Shown one piece after another: positions 1 to 8,412 of a DNA stretch of 64,000 nt. This stretch comes from Dorea sp. D27 (GTDB lineage: Bacteria; Bacillota; Clostridia; Lachnospirales; Lachnospiraceae), in the NCBI RefSeq assembly GCF_001185345.1, contig NZ_KQ236743.1, positions 384,372 through 448,371 of the forward strand, in the 5' to 3' direction. The stretch's first letter is position 1. Every line of letters starts with the position of its first letter. The notes under the pieces were generated by a model. That model worked only from the letters and a program-made list of their open reading frames with translations. It was not told where the DNA came from and did not search any database. The position numbers and the translations under genes were made by a program.

Positions 1-2
1 CG

Positions 3-584
3 TGCCACATATTTTATTTCCAGAATATGAGGGTAGTGCCGAGACGTATGTACGGCATAGAGCTTCTGATGGGAGTGGAGCTGAATGTCATGAAGGGGAA
101 CGGCGAGGTGGATCTGCCGGAATACCTGATTCGCGAGCTGGACATGGCGATAGCCAGCATCCATGTGCCCTGCTATGAAGGGGAGCTTGACGAGAAGGAG
201 ATTACCCAGACATACATCAACGTGATGGAGAAGGACTATATCGACATCATAGGGCACCCGGACGATGGCAGGGTGCCGGTGGATTATGAGGCGCTCGCAA
301 AAGAGGCGAAGCGGACAGGCACGCTGCTGGAGGTGAACAATTCCTCCCTGAGGCCGGGAGGGTTCCGCCAGAATACACGCCACAATGCCGCCCGTATGCT
401 CAGACTGTGTAAGGAATACGGGACGATGGTAGTGCTCGGCTCAGACGCCCACATGGATGTGGACATAGCCAACTGCCGGTATTCCATGGAAGTTCTGAAG
501 GAGGCTGCATTCCCGGAAGAGCTTGTGGCCAATACATCTCTGGAAAAATTCAGGGCTTGTCTAAAACGGAATAAAAAACTATAG
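3..584 (+). CDS. PHP-domain phosphoesterase, 5' end outside window
   Basis: The reading frame is open to the left edge, so the start is outside the window; the visible part is about 194 residues. It is the C-terminal part of a YcdX-like PHP metallophosphatase. Visible landmarks are the segment around V-P-R-x-M-Y-G, the G-V-E-L-N motif (a metal-ligand Glu of PHP proteins), I-G-H-P-D and the C-terminal G-S-D-A-H motif with its metal-binding Asp and His. These proteins are cytoplasmic metal-dependent phosphoesterases; the substrate cannot be read here. The stop codon overlaps the -35 region of the yerC promoter, so the two genes are packed tightly but probably transcribed separately. Confidence 0.85.
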   Translation, partial: CHIFYFQNMRVVPRRMYGIELLMGVELNVMKGNGEVDLPEYLIRELDMAIASIHVPCYEGELDEKEITQTYINVMEKDYIDIIGHPDDGRVPVDYEALAKEAKRTGTLLEVNNSSLRPGGFRQNTRHNAARMLRLCKEYGTMVVLGSDAHMDVDIANCRYSMEVLKEAAFPEELVANTSLEKFRACLKRNKKL

Positions 585-633
585 ACTTTACGAATTTAGT
601 GTGCTAAAATGTAACAGTAATGAATTCTGTTAC
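582..633 (+). promoter_or_regulatory. yerC promoter with downstream dyad
   Basis: TAGACT (582-587) and TAAAAT (605-610) are spaced by 17 bp, a plausible sigma-A promoter. Immediately downstream, over the likely transcription start, is an inverted repeat GTAACAG (611-617) / CTGTTAC (627-633). The gene behind it encodes a TrpR-like DNA-binding protein, so autoregulation is a reasonable inference but not shown. Confidence 0.5.
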
Positions 634-648
634 GAAGGAGATAATAGT

Positions 649-942
649 ATGAGTAAAAAGATCAGGACGGAAGCAGTGGACTATCTGTTTCGTGCTATAC
701 TAAGTCTGGAAGATAAAGAAGAGTGCTATACTTTTTTCGAGGATATCTGTACGATCAACGAACTGCTGTCGCTGTCGCAGCGTTTTGAGGTGGCAAAGAT
801 GCTGAGGGAACATAAGACATATCTGGAAATCGCCGAAAAGACAGGGGCGTCCACCGCTACGATCAGCCGCGTGAACCGTTCCCTGAACTATGGAAATGAC
901 GGTTATGATATGGTGTTCGAGAGGATTAAGGAAGATAGATAA
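649..942 (+). CDS. yerC: YerC/YecD family TrpR-related regulator
   Basis: 97-residue cytoplasmic protein of the TrpR/YerC-YecD family. The helix-turn-helix is visible around residues 55-80 (L-E-I-A-E-K-T-G-A-S-T-A-T-I-S-R-V), preceded by the family motif L-S-Q-R-F-E-V-A-K-M-L. ATG at 649 is chosen over upstream in-frame starts because GAAGGAG sits 8-9 bp before it and the protein then has the usual family length. A dyad just upstream suggests self-control. A perfect hairpin directly after the stop ends the transcript. Its effector ligand is not known from sequence. Confidence 0.85.
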   Translation: MSKKIRTEAVDYLFRAILSLEDKEECYTFFEDICTINELLSLSQRFEVAKMLREHKTYLEIAEKTGASTATISRVNRSLNYGNDGYDMVFERIKEDR

Positions 943-976
943 AAAAGAAATAGAGCGGTCCGCTCTATTTCTTTTT
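942..976. terminator. bidirectional intrinsic terminator between yerC and the DUF1836 gene
   Basis: A perfect 17-bp stem (942-958 against 960-976) with A-rich and T-rich flanks on both sides. It lies between two convergent genes and overlaps the DUF1836 stop codon, so it can serve both directions. Confidence 0.85.
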
Positions 977-1579
977 GTTCTCATTGTCCGGTTCGGGCAG
1001 TTCGTCTATGAGCTTTTCTATAATGAGCTTTTTCACATACACGTCGAAGCTCAGGCTGCATATGAACGAGAAAAGCTGCAGATAATCCCTCTCTCCGCCT
1101 TCCTGCGCTTCTGCAAAGCTTTCCGTGGCAGTCTTGTGCACGCGGGCCACCTCTTTCTGAAGGGAATCGATACGTGCCTTCTCGGTCTGGCATATCTCCT
1201 CGTAGATAGAAGTAAGGTCGAAACTGCCGCCGTTATCAAAATACTTTCCGGTAATCGGCGCCAGCAGAGTCTCTATATCTTTGATGGACAGGATGTTCTT
1301 AAAGTAGTAGATGAAGATAAGGACGAGAATATGCTCTCTTGAATACTTCTTCTTCACCGGCGGCGGGAGAAGGTTATTCTTCGCATAGTTGTTGATCATC
1401 GTCTTTGTCAGAATCTTGTCTTCAGGAAAGCGCTTCGTAGAGCTCAGTTCCTTTTCCATGAATGTAGTTACCTGGTCCATATATAATTCTATATTTGGAA
1501 TGCTGTCAGGTCTCACATAGTCAATCCGCGAGATGCTGGATAATATACTGTTCAGCATATCTTTTGTATCAATCGTCAT
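965..1579 (-). CDS. DUF1836 family protein
   Basis: 204 residues, recognised as DUF1836 from the central block T-K-T-M-I-N-N-Y followed by K-x-Y-S-R-E-H-I-L-V-L. That block resembles a MerR-type winged helix (the family is often described as MerR-like), with a helical remainder. No effector domain or membrane segment is seen. Convergent with yerC and sharing its terminator. Likely a DNA-binding regulator, but its target is unknown. Confidence 0.75.
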   Translation of the reverse strand: MTIDTKDMLNSILSSISRIDYVRPDSIPNIELYMDQVTTFMEKELSSTKRFPEDKILTKTMINNYAKNNLLPPPVKKKYSREHILVLIFIYYFKNILSIKDIETLLAPITGKYFDNGGSFDLTSIYEEICQTEKARIDSLQKEVARVHKTATESFAEAQEGGERDYLQLFSFICSLSFDVYVKKLIIEKLIDELPEPDNENKKK

Positions 1580-1702
1580 AATAGTATCACCCCAATATAG
1601 TCATTATATAGTATTAAAAACTATATGGCAAGTATTTTCTGGTTTGCCCCTTGACAGCCTGTGCTATGATTTAAATAATAATAGAAAAGGAGCTGTGAGG
1701 TT

Positions 1703-2281
1703 ATGTGCGGACGTTATTATGTAGACGACGAGACGGCCAGGGAGATAGAAAAAATTGTCAGGCAGCTGGACCGGAAGCTGCTCATAAAGGGAGAGATATA
1801 TCCGGGACAGAAGGCTTCGGTCATCGCGCGGGAAGCGGGAGAGGCAGTGCTTCGGCAGATGGACTGGGGATATCCTGCGCCACAGAACAAAGGGCTTGTC
1901 ATCAATGCCAGAAGCGAGAGCGCCCTGCAGAAGCGGATGTTTTCCGAGAGCGTCATGAGCCGCAGATGCGTCATACCGGCGCGGTCGTTCTACGAGTGGG
2001 ATAAAGATAAGAACAAGATTACCTTTAAGCCGGAGGGGAAGACGGGGATGTTCCTCGCCGGATTCTGGAAACGCTTTTCAGAAGAGGATCATTTTATCAT
2101 CCTCACGACAGACGCCAATGCCTCTGTCCGCCCTGTGCACAACAGGATGCCGCTCATTCTGGATGAAGAGAAGAGCAGGGCATGGCTGGAGGATGAGAAG
2201 AGATATGAGCAGCTGCTCGGTCTGCAGCCGGATACGCCGCTGGAAAAAGAAGGTTTTATGCAGGAGAGCCTTTCGCTTTAG
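1703..2281 (+). CDS. SOS response-associated peptidase (SRAP/HMCES, YedK-like)
   Basis: 192-residue SRAP protein. These enzymes form a thiazolidine cross-link through Cys2 with abasic sites in single-stranded DNA and shield them during replication. The catalytic Cys is residue 2 (M-C-G-R-Y). The I-N-A-R-S-E block, the F-Y-E-W Glu and the P-V-H-N-R-M-P His are all present, so the enzyme looks intact and of normal length. A promoter TTGACA with a 17-bp spacer to AATAAT lies at about 1650-1680 and AAAGGAG precedes the ATG. It sits directly upstream of SOS-controlled polymerase IV, consistent with a DNA-damage neighbourhood. Confidence 0.9.
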   Translation: MCGRYYVDDETAREIEKIVRQLDRKLLIKGEIYPGQKASVIAREAGEAVLRQMDWGYPAPQNKGLVINARSESALQKRMFSESVMSRRCVIPARSFYEWDKDKNKITFKPEGKTGMFLAGFWKRFSEEDHFIILTTDANASVRPVHNRMPLILDEEKSRAWLEDEKRYEQLLGLQPDTPLEKEGFMQESLSL

Positions 2282-2319
2282 GATGTGGAGGTCTGCCGGG
2301 AAGAAATTACCAGATAAAT

Positions 2320-2333
2320 CGAACGTAAGTTCT
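2320..2333 (+). promoter_or_regulatory. LexA (SOS) box upstream of dinB
   Basis: CGAAC-GTAA-GTTCT matches the Gram-positive LexA/DinR consensus CGAAC-N4-GTTCG at all but the last base. It lies 36 bp before the dinB start, the position expected for LexA repression. Confidence 0.8.
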
Positions 2334-2368
2334 GATATACTTACAGTAAAAAGAAAGAGGTGTGAGTC

Positions 2369-3637
2369 ATGTCAGAACAGATTATCTATCATATTGATGT
2401 AAACTCCGCCTTCCTTTCGTGGGAGGCGGTTTTTCGTCTTGGCTTTCTGGGAGCGTCCACAGACCTGAGGGACATACCATCAGCTATCGGCGGAGATATA
2501 AAGCAGAGGCACGGAATCATTCTTGCCAAATCCATCCCCGCGAAAGCATATGGAATCAAGACAGGGGAATCGATACCGGAGGCAAGGCAGAAATGTCCGG
2601 GCCTTTATATCGCCCCACCGAATTACGGTCTGTACGAGAAGTGCTCCCGGGCCTTTACGGATATTCTGAAAGCGTATACGCCGGCCGTGGAGCAGTACAG
2701 CATCGATGAGGTATTCATGGATATGTCCGGCATGCAGAAGCTGTTCGGGGATCCTGTGAAAACGGCCTTTGATATCAAGGACCGTATCCGCAGGGAACTA
2801 GGGTTTACGGTGAATATCGGCATCTCGTCCAACAAGCTGCTGGCCAAGATGGCCTCGGATTTTAAAAAGCCTGACCGGGTGCACACATTATTTCCGGAAG
2901 AGATCAGGACGAAGATGTGGAAGCTGCCGGTAAGCGACCTGTTTTTTGTCGGGCGCGCCACTGCAAAGAAGCTGTATAAGCTTGGCGTATGCACGATAGG
3001 ACAGCTGGCGGAGGCGGATCCGGAGCTGCTTCGGCTGCATCTGAAATCCCACGGGGACGTGATATGGAACTTTGCCAACGGAAGGGACTTCTCTATCGTG
3101 GAGCCGGAGCCCATACCGAACAAAGGATATGGGAACAGCACGACGACACCTTTTGACGTGACGGACGCGGCGGCAGCCAAGCTTGTGCTGCTTGCGCTGG
3201 CGGAGACGATCGGGATGCGTCTTCGGAAGGACGGGGTAAAGGTCCAGGTCATAAGCATCGGGATAAAGGACCGGGAATTCCGCCATGTGTCCCATCAGAC
3301 GGTGCTGCCGAACCCGACCAATATCACGAAAGAGATATATGAAGCGGCCTGCCGGCTGTTCGACGAATTGTGGGATTACGCTCCTATCCGGCATCTCGGT
3401 ATACACACGGGCCGGGTAAAGGATGAAGGGGAGCTGAGGCAGCTGTCGCTGTTCGACGACAGGGACTACAGGAAACTGGAGCGGTGGGACAGGACGATCG
3501 ACCGGGTGAGAGGGAGATTCGGAATAGACGCGGTAAGACGCGCGGCCTTCCTGGCCGTACCGGAGATAGACCATCTGTCCGGAGGGGTGTCAAGAGAAAA
3601 ACGGACAGTAGATTATGAGAAGCTTAAGATAGAGTAG
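2369..3637 (+). CDS. dinB: DNA polymerase IV, Y-family (DinB)
   Basis: 422 residues, normal for DinB. The Y-family catalytic core is intact: I-D-V-N-S-A-F at the N-terminus (first metal Asp), the Y-S-I-D-E-V-F motif (second Asp/Glu pair near residue 110), then N-I-G-I-S-S-N-K and the helix-hairpin-helix region around residues 185-215. It performs translesion synthesis and low-fidelity extension at stalled forks. AAAGAGGTG precedes the ATG. A LexA box at 2320 puts it under SOS control. It is followed 11 bp later by a small unknown gene that may be co-transcribed. Confidence 0.95.
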   Translation: MSEQIIYHIDVNSAFLSWEAVFRLGFLGASTDLRDIPSAIGGDIKQRHGIILAKSIPAKAYGIKTGESIPEARQKCPGLYIAPPNYGLYEKCSRAFTDILKAYTPAVEQYSIDEVFMDMSGMQKLFGDPVKTAFDIKDRIRRELGFTVNIGISSNKLLAKMASDFKKPDRVHTLFPEEIRTKMWKLPVSDLFFVGRATAKKLYKLGVCTIGQLAEADPELLRLHLKSHGDVIWNFANGRDFSIVEPEPIPNKGYGNSTTTPFDVTDAAAAKLVLLALAETIGMRLRKDGVKVQVISIGIKDREFRHVSHQTVLPNPTNITKEIYEAACRLFDELWDYAPIRHLGIHTGRVKDEGELRQLSLFDDRDYRKLERWDRTIDRVRGRFGIDAVRRAAFLAVPEIDHLSGGVSREKRTVDYEKLKIE

Positions 3638-3648
3638 GAGGGAGAGCG

Positions 3649-3969
3649 ATGGCTTTTGGAATCGGTATAAATACAGAAGCCCCGGACCGTGGACCTGTCC
3701 GGGGAAAGCAGGAAGACATCGCCTGCGGGTGCTGGTTCACGAGCAGGGGAAATATGTTTCCGAAGTTTATCAAATATGAGGACGAGGACGGGGTAATCCG
3801 CTCCATATCGAATATCGAAGTGCTGTATTCGGAGAAGGAGAATTTCTGCGGCATCCCTATGATGTCCTACGCGTGCCGGACGGTGGCGGAGGGGAGAGAA
3901 TATTTCTTCACGCTGCTGTTCCATCAGACAGAGTGCAGATGGAAGATTGTCTGGAAGGGGACAGAGTAA
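3649..3969 (+). CDS. uncharacterised 106-residue protein
   Basis: Not recognised. A soluble 106-residue protein beginning 11 bp after the polymerase IV stop, with GGAGGGAG as ribosome site, so probably translated from the dinB transcript. No signal peptide, membrane segment or known motif is visible; the middle is rich in acidic and aromatic residues. Its position behind an SOS gene hints at damage-inducible expression only by association. Confidence 0.6.
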   Translation: MAFGIGINTEAPDRGPVRGKQEDIACGCWFTSRGNMFPKFIKYEDEDGVIRSISNIEVLYSEKENFCGIPMMSYACRTVAEGREYFFTLLFHQTECRWKIVWKGTE

Positions 3970-3987
3970 CAAAGAATGACAAATATA

Positions 3988-4048
3988 TTGACAGGCTAAT
4001 GAGCACTAGCTATAATGAAAGCAGAGAAGCTAGTGTTCATTAGCCTGT
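3988..4048 (+). promoter_or_regulatory. strong sigma-A promoter carrying two TetR-type operators
   Basis: TTGACA (3988-3993), a 17-bp spacer and TATAAT (4011-4016) make a consensus promoter. A long inverted repeat runs from 3991-4011 to 4028-4048 (21-bp arms, one mismatch). Each arm is itself a quasi-palindrome of the form CTARTG-N2-CAYTAG; one fills the spacer and one lies just downstream of the start. The operon behind it encodes a TetR regulator, so this is probably its double operator. Confidence 0.75.
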
Positions 4049-4069
4049 TTTGGCAGAGGAGGAAATCAT

Positions 4070-5152
4070 ATGCAGGAAAATCAGCTGGAAGAATATTTGA
4101 GCAAGGGTGTGGAACGGATTGTGCAGGGAATACTAAGAGCGTCGGGGGACAATCCGAAGGAGAGCCTGTTCCTGGCACGATATGCGTCTTTGGGACGTGA
4201 GGCGGGCAGAAGGAGGGCCAGGCTTGAGGCGGCGGGAGAACATATTCCTCCGTTCCTGATTGCCAGCATTACAGACTCATGTAACCTCCACTGCAAGGGG
4301 TGTTACGCCAGGGCGAACGTAAGCTGTATGGACAGAGGCAAAGAAGAGCAGATGTCCGAAAAGCGGTGGGGAGAAATATTCTGCCAGGCGGAAGAGGCAG
4401 GTGTCGCATTTATCCTGCTTGCAGGTGGAGAGCCGCTCCTGCGCCGGGACGTACTGGAGCAGGCCGGCAGGCACCGCAGGATCCTGTATCCTGTATTCAC
4501 GAACGGGACGATGCTCGATGAAGCGTATCTGAAGCTGTTCTGCAAGAACCGGAATCTCATACCCGTGCTCAGCATAGAAGGAGAGGAAAGGCTCACGGAC
4601 GAACGGAGGGGAAGCGGCGTCTACGCTTCCCTGCAAAAGGCGATGGAGAGGATGAAAGAGGGCGGCATCCTGTTTGGCGTCTCGGTGACGGTGACAAGGG
4701 AGAACATGCAGGAAGTCCTGTCGGAGGAATTTACAGCACATCTGGTCCGCCAGGGATGTAAAGCCGTCATCTATGTAGAGTATGTACCGGCAGAGAAGGA
4801 GACAGAGCATCTGGCGCCGGGAGACGAAGAGCGGGCATATATGGAGCAGCGCTTAAAGATGCTGAGGGAAGCCCAGAAAGAGCTGCTGTTCGTATCCTTC
4901 CCGGGAGATGAGAAGAGCTCCGGCGGCTGCCTGGCGGCGGGAAGGGGATTCTTCCATATCAATGCGAAGGGAGGGGCGGAACCGTGCCCGTTCTCCCCTT
5001 TCTCGGATACGAGCCTGTTACATACGAGCCTGCGTGAAGCGCTGAAGTCCCCGTTCTTCCTTCGGCTGAGGACAGAGGGGCTGCTGACGAAGGAGCATAC
5101 CGGCGGATGCGTGCTGTTTGAGCAGGAGCAGTCTGTAAAGGGCTGTCTGTGA
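4070..5152 (+). CDS. radical SAM/SPASM-type protein
   Basis: 360 residues. The N-terminal radical SAM cluster motif is C-N-L-H-C-K-G-C (CxxxCxxC) near residue 70, within I-T-D-S-C-N-L-H-C. The C-terminal third has further cysteines (G-G-C-L-A-A-G, E-P-C-P-F and the last residues K-G-C-L) typical of a SPASM/twitch auxiliary cluster domain. This suggests a maturase or modifying enzyme acting on a protein, peptide or cofactor. Substrate unknown: no precursor peptide gene is seen beside it. First gene of an operon with a TetR regulator and an alpha/beta hydrolase, behind a strong promoter. Confidence 0.85.
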   Translation: MQENQLEEYLSKGVERIVQGILRASGDNPKESLFLARYASLGREAGRRRARLEAAGEHIPPFLIASITDSCNLHCKGCYARANVSCMDRGKEEQMSEKRWGEIFCQAEEAGVAFILLAGGEPLLRRDVLEQAGRHRRILYPVFTNGTMLDEAYLKLFCKNRNLIPVLSIEGEERLTDERRGSGVYASLQKAMERMKEGGILFGVSVTVTRENMQEVLSEEFTAHLVRQGCKAVIYVEYVPAEKETEHLAPGDEERAYMEQRLKMLREAQKELLFVSFPGDEKSSGGCLAAGRGFFHINAKGGAEPCPFSPFSDTSLLHTSLREALKSPFFLRLRTEGLLTKEHTGGCVLFEQEQSVKGCL

Positions 5153-5163
5153 GGAGGGAGCAT

Positions 5164-5790
5164 ATGGGAACAAAAGAGCGGATCATGGAAGAAGCGCTCA
5201 CCCTGTTTTCTACAAGGGGTTATGAAGGGACGAGCGTGAAGAATATTGCGGAAGCTGTGGGAATAAAAGATAGCTCACTATACAAACACTATAAGAGTAA
5301 GAAAGAAATTTTTGATACGATCGTGCAGGAGATGTCCTCCAGGATGGCACACATGTCGCAGACGCTCGGCCTCCCGGACGAGGGGGATATGGAACAGGCG
5401 GTCCGGGTATACGGCAATCTGACGACGGACGGCCTTATAAAGCTGAGCCGGCAGATATTCCTGTTCTACCTGAAAGACGCTTTTGCGTCCCGGTTCCGCC
5501 GGATGCTGACGATTGAGCAGTACCGGACGAGAGAGATATATGAGGTCTACCGGAAGATATTTATGGAAGACAGCATCACCTATCAGACGGCTTTATTTGC
5601 ACAGATGACCCGGTGGGGCGTGCTAAGAGATGCCGATCCGGCTGCCATGGCTATGAACTTCTATGCACCGGTATTCTTCCTGCTGAACAAATATGACCAG
5701 GAGCCGGAGAGAGAAGAAGAGGCGCTTGGTGAGCTTAAGCGGCATGTGCGGGAGTTTGCGAGGATATATGCGCGGTCAGAGGAGAGGTAA
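5164..5790 (+). CDS. TetR/AcrR family regulator
   Basis: 208 residues. The N-terminal TetR helix-turn-helix is clear: T-R-G-Y-E-G-T-S-V-K-N-I-A followed by S-S-L-Y-K-H-Y-K-S-K; the rest is the helical ligand-binding domain. ATG 5164 follows GAGGAGGGAG and is preferred to an in-frame GTG at 5149. It starts 11 bp after the radical SAM gene and ends 3 bp before the hydrolase. The paired dyads at 3991-4048 are the obvious candidate binding site, making this an autoregulated operon. Confidence 0.9.
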   Translation: MGTKERIMEEALTLFSTRGYEGTSVKNIAEAVGIKDSSLYKHYKSKKEIFDTIVQEMSSRMAHMSQTLGLPDEGDMEQAVRVYGNLTTDGLIKLSRQIFLFYLKDAFASRFRRMLTIEQYRTREIYEVYRKIFMEDSITYQTALFAQMTRWGVLRDADPAAMAMNFYAPVFFLLNKYDQEPEREEEALGELKRHVREFARIYARSEER

Positions 5791-5793
5791 AGG

Positions 5794-6747
5794 ATGCAGA
5801 AAAGACTTAAAACTTCGATGAAGGCTTCTGCCGCCGTAGCCGCAGCCGCCGTGGCCGACCTTGCGGTGATGCGGATATTCCTGAATATAGCGGTAGAGCG
5901 CAGATGCCGTTTTCTTAAAGGACAAAGGGACAGGAAGAAGGCGTGCAGGGATGAGATACGGCAGGGCATGGAATGGATGGAGAAGCAGAAAAGCGAAGCG
6001 GTCACGATAGAAAGCTTTGACGGGCTTAAGCTGAGAGGGCATTATGTAAAAGCGAAAGAGGCCCGGCGGATCATGGTCATGTTCCACGGGTGGCGTGGGA
6101 CGTGGAAGCGTGACTTCGGCGCCTGCGCGCGCGAACTGTACGAAGAAGGCTGCAGCCTCCTTCTCCCGGAGCAGCGTGCCCAGGGAGAGAGCGAAGGGAC
6201 ATACATGGGGTTTGGCATACTGGAGCGGCACGACTGCCATGCATGGCTTAACTGGGTGGAAAAGCATAACGGCAGCCATCTGCCGGTGTACCTCTACGGC
6301 GTGTCTATGGGAGCATCCACGGTACTCATGGCGGCAGGCAGTGCGCTCCCGGGATGCGTAAAGGGCATTATCGCAGACTGCGGATTCTCCTATCCGGACG
6401 ATATGGTGCTGAACTTCGGACGGAAGCATTTCCGGCTCGTGGGAGCCCGCACGGTAAAGCGGCTGACACGATGGTGCAGGAGAATGGCAGGATTCGGGTT
6501 CGACGACTACTCCGTGCCGGAGGCGCTGAAGGACTGTGACATCCCCGTGCTGTTCATACACGGGAGAGCAGACACGTTCGTGCCGTGCCACATGACGATC
6601 CAGAATTATGAGGCGTGCACGGGGAGAAAGCGCCTTCTGCTCGTGGAAGGCGCGGACCACTGCGGCAGCTACCTGAAAGACCGTAAGGCATACATGGAGG
6701 CGGTGCGCTGGATCTGGGAGCAAAATGACGGGAATAAGGCAGAATAA
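5794..6747 (+). CDS. alpha/beta hydrolase
   Basis: 317 residues. An Ala-rich hydrophobic N-terminal segment (about residues 9-30) may anchor it in the membrane. The hydrolase fold starts near residue 70. The oxyanion H-G-W follows M-F, the nucleophile elbow is G-V-S-M-G, the acid lies in the H-G-R-A-D-T-F-V-P block, and the last His is in G-A-D-H-C-G. All catalytic positions are present. The type resembles serine esterases/peptidases of the YqkD/Hydrolase_4 group. Last gene of the radical SAM-TetR operon; the substrate is unknown. Confidence 0.85.
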   Translation: MQKRLKTSMKASAAVAAAAVADLAVMRIFLNIAVERRCRFLKGQRDRKKACRDEIRQGMEWMEKQKSEAVTIESFDGLKLRGHYVKAKEARRIMVMFHGWRGTWKRDFGACARELYEEGCSLLLPEQRAQGESEGTYMGFGILERHDCHAWLNWVEKHNGSHLPVYLYGVSMGASTVLMAAGSALPGCVKGIIADCGFSYPDDMVLNFGRKHFRLVGARTVKRLTRWCRRMAGFGFDDYSVPEALKDCDIPVLFIHGRADTFVPCHMTIQNYEACTGRKRLLLVEGADHCGSYLKDRKAYMEAVRWIWEQNDGNKAE

Positions 6748-6996
6748 TGGAGCTGGTTTCAGAAAATGTGACGAAAATGAAACTTCTCCTTACATGAAGG
6801 GAGCCGGATCTGTTAAAATACACTTGATTCGGCAGAAACTAAATATTGCGTATATATCGGGCCGCTGACGTCCGATAGGATACAGATGGAAATGGTAGTG
6901 AAGATTATGTGGTTGTAATTGTAACGAAAGTTATCAATCATGTCTTCGCTGCTTTTTTTCTGCCCGGATATCAGAAAAGAAAGGAGAATAGGTAAA

Positions 6997-8412
6997 ATGA
7001 ACCAGAATACAAATGAATATCTTGCACGTGAGCCGGTAGGCAGGCTGATGCTTAAATTTTCCGTTCCGTGCATCCTGTCGCTGCTCGTGTCGGCGCTTTA
7101 CAATATTGTAGATCAGATTTTTATAGGAAGGGGGGTCGGATATCTCGGCAACGGAGCGACGAACGTCGTATTCCCGATTACGGTGATTGCCCTGGCTCTG
7201 GCCCTTCTCATAGGGGATGGCTGTGCCGCATATCTAAGCATCTGTCAGGGAATGAAGAATGAAGAGAGGGCACACAAGAGCGTAGGAAATGCGGTCGTGA
7301 TGAGTACGGCGGCCGGCCTGCTGCTGACGGCAGCGTTCCTGTTCCTGAAAGAGCCGATGCTGGCCTGGTTCGGGGCCACGGAAAACAACATCGCATATGC
7401 AAAGGAGTATTTTGAATATCTTGTCATCGGTATCCCCTTCTTCCTGTTTGCCAATGCAATGAATTCCATCATACGGGCGGACGGCAGCCCGCAGTTCGCC
7501 ATGCTGTCGACGCTTGCAGGCTGTATCATCAATGTGGTATTGGATCCCATAGCCATATTCGTCCTGCACTGGGGAATGATGGGTGCTGCGGTGGCGACGG
7601 TTGCCGGCCAGGCCGTGTCGGCCCTGCTGGCGGTATATTATCTGCTTCATACGAAGTCCTTCCGGCTCAGAAAGTCCAGCTTCCGGCCGAAGGCCGGCCT
7701 GTTCAGACATACGCTGCCCCTCGGCGTCAGCAGCTTTCTGACGCAGGTGTCCATTGTGGTTATCATGATCGTCATGAATAATGTGCTTGTCACGTATGGG
7801 GCAAGGTCGAAGTACGGCGCGGATATCCCGCTGACGGTCGTGGGCATCGTCATGAAAGTGTTCCAGATCGTCATCTCTGTCGTCGTCGGGATCGCTGCGG
7901 GAGCCCAGCCTATTGTAGGTTATAACTATGGCGCGGGACATTATAGGAGGGTAAAAGAGATCTTCAAGAAGATGATGCTGGCAGAGTTCGTGACAGGACT
8001 CGTCTCCTGCATAGGATTTGAGTTCTTTCCGCTTAAGATTATCGGGATATTCGGGAGTGAGAACGGGCTGTATAATGAGTTTGCCATGCTGTCTTTCCGG
8101 GTGTTCCTCGGGATGATAGTGCTGTGCTGCCTGCAGAAGGCGGTAAGTATCTTCCTGCAGTCGCTCGGAAAGCCGATCCTGTCCATGTCGCTGTCGCTTC
8201 TGAGGGAATTTGTACTGAGCGTGCCGCTTGCCCTTATCCTGCCGGACCTGTTTGGCGTGACCGGGGCATTGTATTCTGCCCCGGCTGCGGATATCGTCTC
8301 CTTTGCGGCTGCGGTACTCTGCATAGCCCATGTATTCAGGGAGATGAAGACAGAAGAGAAGAAGCTGGAGGAGCCGTTAAAAACTTCCGTATGTCTTTCC
8401 ATTCTCGAGTGA
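6997..8412 (+). CDS. MATE family efflux transporter
   Basis: 471 residues with about 12 hydrophobic segments and the MATE signature at the N-terminus (E-P-V-G-R-L-M-L-K-F-S-V-P, then Y-N-I-V-D-Q-I-F-I-G). A cation-coupled multidrug/metabolite exporter in the cytoplasmic membrane. ATG 6997 with AAAGGAG is preferred over an in-frame start at 6940. The 250-bp leader holds a hairpin TATCGG/CCGATA near 6858-6881 and may be a regulatory leader, but I recognise no riboswitch class. Its last 36 bp overlap the convergent deacetylase gene. Confidence 0.9.
   Translation: MNQNTNEYLAREPVGRLMLKFSVPCILSLLVSALYNIVDQIFIGRGVGYLGNGATNVVFPITVIALALALLIGDGCAAYLSICQGMKNEERAHKSVGNAVVMSTAAGLLLTAAFLFLKEPMLAWFGATENNIAYAKEYFEYLVIGIPFFLFANAMNSIIRADGSPQFAMLSTLAGCIINVVLDPIAIFVLHWGMMGAAVATVAGQAVSALLAVYYLLHTKSFRLRKSSFRPKAGLFRHTLPLGVSSFLTQVSIVVIMIVMNNVLVTYGARSKYGADIPLTVVGIVMKVFQIVISVVVGIAAGAQPIVGYNYGAGHYRRVKEIFKKMMLAEFVTGLVSCIGFEFFPLKIIGIFGSENGLYNEFAMLSFRVFLGMIVLCCLQKAVSIFLQSLGKPILSMSLSLLREFVLSVPLALILPDLFGVTGALYSAPAADIVSFAAAVLCIAHVFREMKTEEKKLEEPLKTSVCLSILE

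Noticed and set aside
6748..6996. Riboswitch in the MATE leader
   Set aside because: A single hairpin is visible but no conserved core of a riboswitch class that I can recognise.
7234..8331. Long reverse-strand frame inside the MATE gene
   Set aside because: Shadow of a GC-biased coding strand; composition His/Arg/Gln-rich with no motif, while the MATE protein is clear.
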